From positions 500,950-564,949 of the forward strand of contig NZ_CM000776.2 of assembly GCF_000162575.1 (NCBI RefSeq): DNA of 64,000 nucleotides, in the 5' to 3' direction. The stretch comes from Helicobacter canadensis MIT 98-5491. Its GTDB lineage: Bacteria; Campylobacterota; Campylobacteria; Campylobacterales; Helicobacteraceae. The notes under the pieces are model-generated. The model was not told where the DNA came from. It saw nothing but the letters and a program-made list of their open reading frames with translations, and did no database searches. Made by a program: the position numbers and the translations under genes. Below are positions 63,111-64,000 of this stretch, in pieces; the first letter of the stretch is position 1; every line of letters begins with the position of its first letter.

Positions 63111-64000
63111 TGAATGATATACAACAAAAAAAGTTAGGCTCAACATTATGGGCGATTGCAGATAAACTGCGTGGTGCGATGAATGCTGATGATTTTAGAG
63201 ATTATATGCTGTCTTTTCTCTTTTTGCGTTACTTGTCTGATAATTACGAAGAGGCGGTAAAAAAAGAATTAGGCAGCGATTATCACAAAAGTGAGCTTGA
63301 AATACAAAAGAATGGAGCAAATCAAGACGCTTATATTGACGAACTCAAAAATATAATCATCAAGCATAGCAATTCACTTTCTCCAAAGGAATTAGGCTTA
63401 CAAGAGGACGAAAAAGACCAAGAAAAAATCAAAAAAGCAAGACAAGATTTTATAGATTATAATAATAAGATGCTTTATAGCCATAATGTCATTCCTCTTG
63501 CTGTTTGGTATATTCGCAATTTAGATCAAGTTGATATGCTTGAAAAACAAATGCGCCGTAAAATTCATTATGTGATAAAACCGGCATATTTGTGGAGCAA
63601 TATATATGAATTGGCAAGGACACAAAATAGTCAATTATTAAAAACATTACAGAGAGGGTTTAAGTATATTGAGAATGAATCATTTGAAAGCAGATTTCGT
63701 GGTTTATTCTCAGAAGTGAATCTTGATTCTGATAAATTGGGAAAGAATTATAGTGAACGAAATATTCTTCTTTGTCAGGTTATAACTGAAATTGCACAAG
63801 GACTTTCAAAATTTCCAAATGAAACAGATCTTTTGGGCGATGCCTACGAATATTTGATTGGGCAGTTTGCTGCTGGTTCTGGTAAAAAAGCAGGTGAATT
63901 CTATACGCCACAACAGGTTTCAACCATTCTTTCCCGAATTGTATCTCTTGATAGCCAAGATCCAAGCACTGGAAAAAAAAGCAAACTAAAAAATATACTT
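63110..64000 (+). CDS. hsdM: Type I restriction-modification DNA methylase (HsdM), 3' end outside the window
   Basis: The frame opens at the ATG that overlaps the preceding stop (TGATG) and is open to the window edge, giving 297 residues. The N-terminal HsdM_N helices are clear: LGSTLWAIADKLRGAMNADDFRDYML, then LFLRYLSD. A long charged stretch follows at about 75-125. The methylase domain begins with GDAYEYLIGQFAAGSGKKAGEFYTPQQVS near 243-271. The S-adenosylmethionine and N-P-P-Y motifs lie outside the window. It adds methyl groups to adenine in the site chosen by HsdS and is needed for both modification and restriction. Confidence 0.95.
   Translation, partial: MNDIQQKKLGSTLWAIADKLRGAMNADDFRDYMLSFLFLRYLSDNYEEAVKKELGSDYHKSELEIQKNGANQDAYIDELKNIIIKHSNSLSPKELGLQEDEKDQEKIKKARQDFIDYNNKMLYSHNVIPLAVWYIRNLDQVDMLEKQMRRKIHYVIKPAYLWSNIYELARTQNSQLLKTLQRGFKYIENESFESRFRGLFSEVNLDSDKLGKNYSERNILLCQVITEIAQGLSKFPNETDLLGDAYEYLIGQFAAGSGKKAGEFYTPQQVSTILSRIVSLDSQDPSTGKKSKLKNIL

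Overview
The window is AT-rich chromosomal DNA of an epsilonproteobacterium (Campylobacterota), most likely an enterohepatic Helicobacter. The evidence is gene order familiar from H. pylori: a SurA-like gene followed by ftsA-ftsZ; the four-subunit pyruvate:flavodoxin oxidoreductase order porC-porD-porA-porB; thrS-infC-rpmI-rplT; and hemH, a thioredoxin-fold lipoprotein gene and ccsBA in a row. It also carries a CmeABC-type efflux operon and a type VI secretion system (T6SS), which some enterohepatic species have and H. pylori lacks. Species was not determined.

Layout. (1) 1-18475 is a T6SS operon running left to right: tssE (cut by the window edge), tssF, tssG, tssH/clpV, a PAAR-like spike tip, a VgrG with a C-terminal extension, two poorly known genes, tssJ, tssK, tssL, tssM and an orphan PotD-like binding protein. 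TssA, TssB, TssC and Hcp are not in the window and are presumably to the left. (2) 18643-21897 encodes an autotransporter with a metzincin-like N-terminal domain. It is followed by about 600 bp of apparently decayed, non-coding sequence, then tRNA-Arg and tRNA-Met, which may mark the right border of the accessory island. (3) 22.9-57.2 kb is mostly core genome: nusA, cell division (ftsA, ftsZ), glmS, por, dnaQ, nspC, the cmeABC operon with palindromic operators, translation genes, cytochrome c biogenesis, haem synthesis, a Csd4-type peptidoglycan carboxypeptidase, gap, a Bax-inhibitor-like protein, a stand-alone ThiD2 domain, an EamA transporter and der. (4) 57.56-64.0 kb is a type I restriction-modification operon in the order hsdR-hsdS-ATPase-hsdM. 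The last gene runs off the window, and the embedded ATPase resembles the PrrC anticodon nuclease.

How the genes work together. The T6SS genes supply baseplate (TssE, F, G, K), membrane complex (TssJ, L, M), recycling ATPase (ClpV) and spike (VgrG, PAAR). The genes next to vgrG are the likely cargo, adaptor or immunity genes. The restriction operon looks like a two-layer defence: DNA cleavage by HsdRMS, plus a guard nuclease that could act on tRNA if restriction is blocked. The most noteworthy points are the PrrC-like guard gene, the vgrG cargo neighbourhood, a histidine in place of the unusual glutamine zinc ligand of Csd4, the altered zinc site of the autotransporter, and the double palindrome at the cmeABC promoter. 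All calls come from reading the sequence; no database search was possible.
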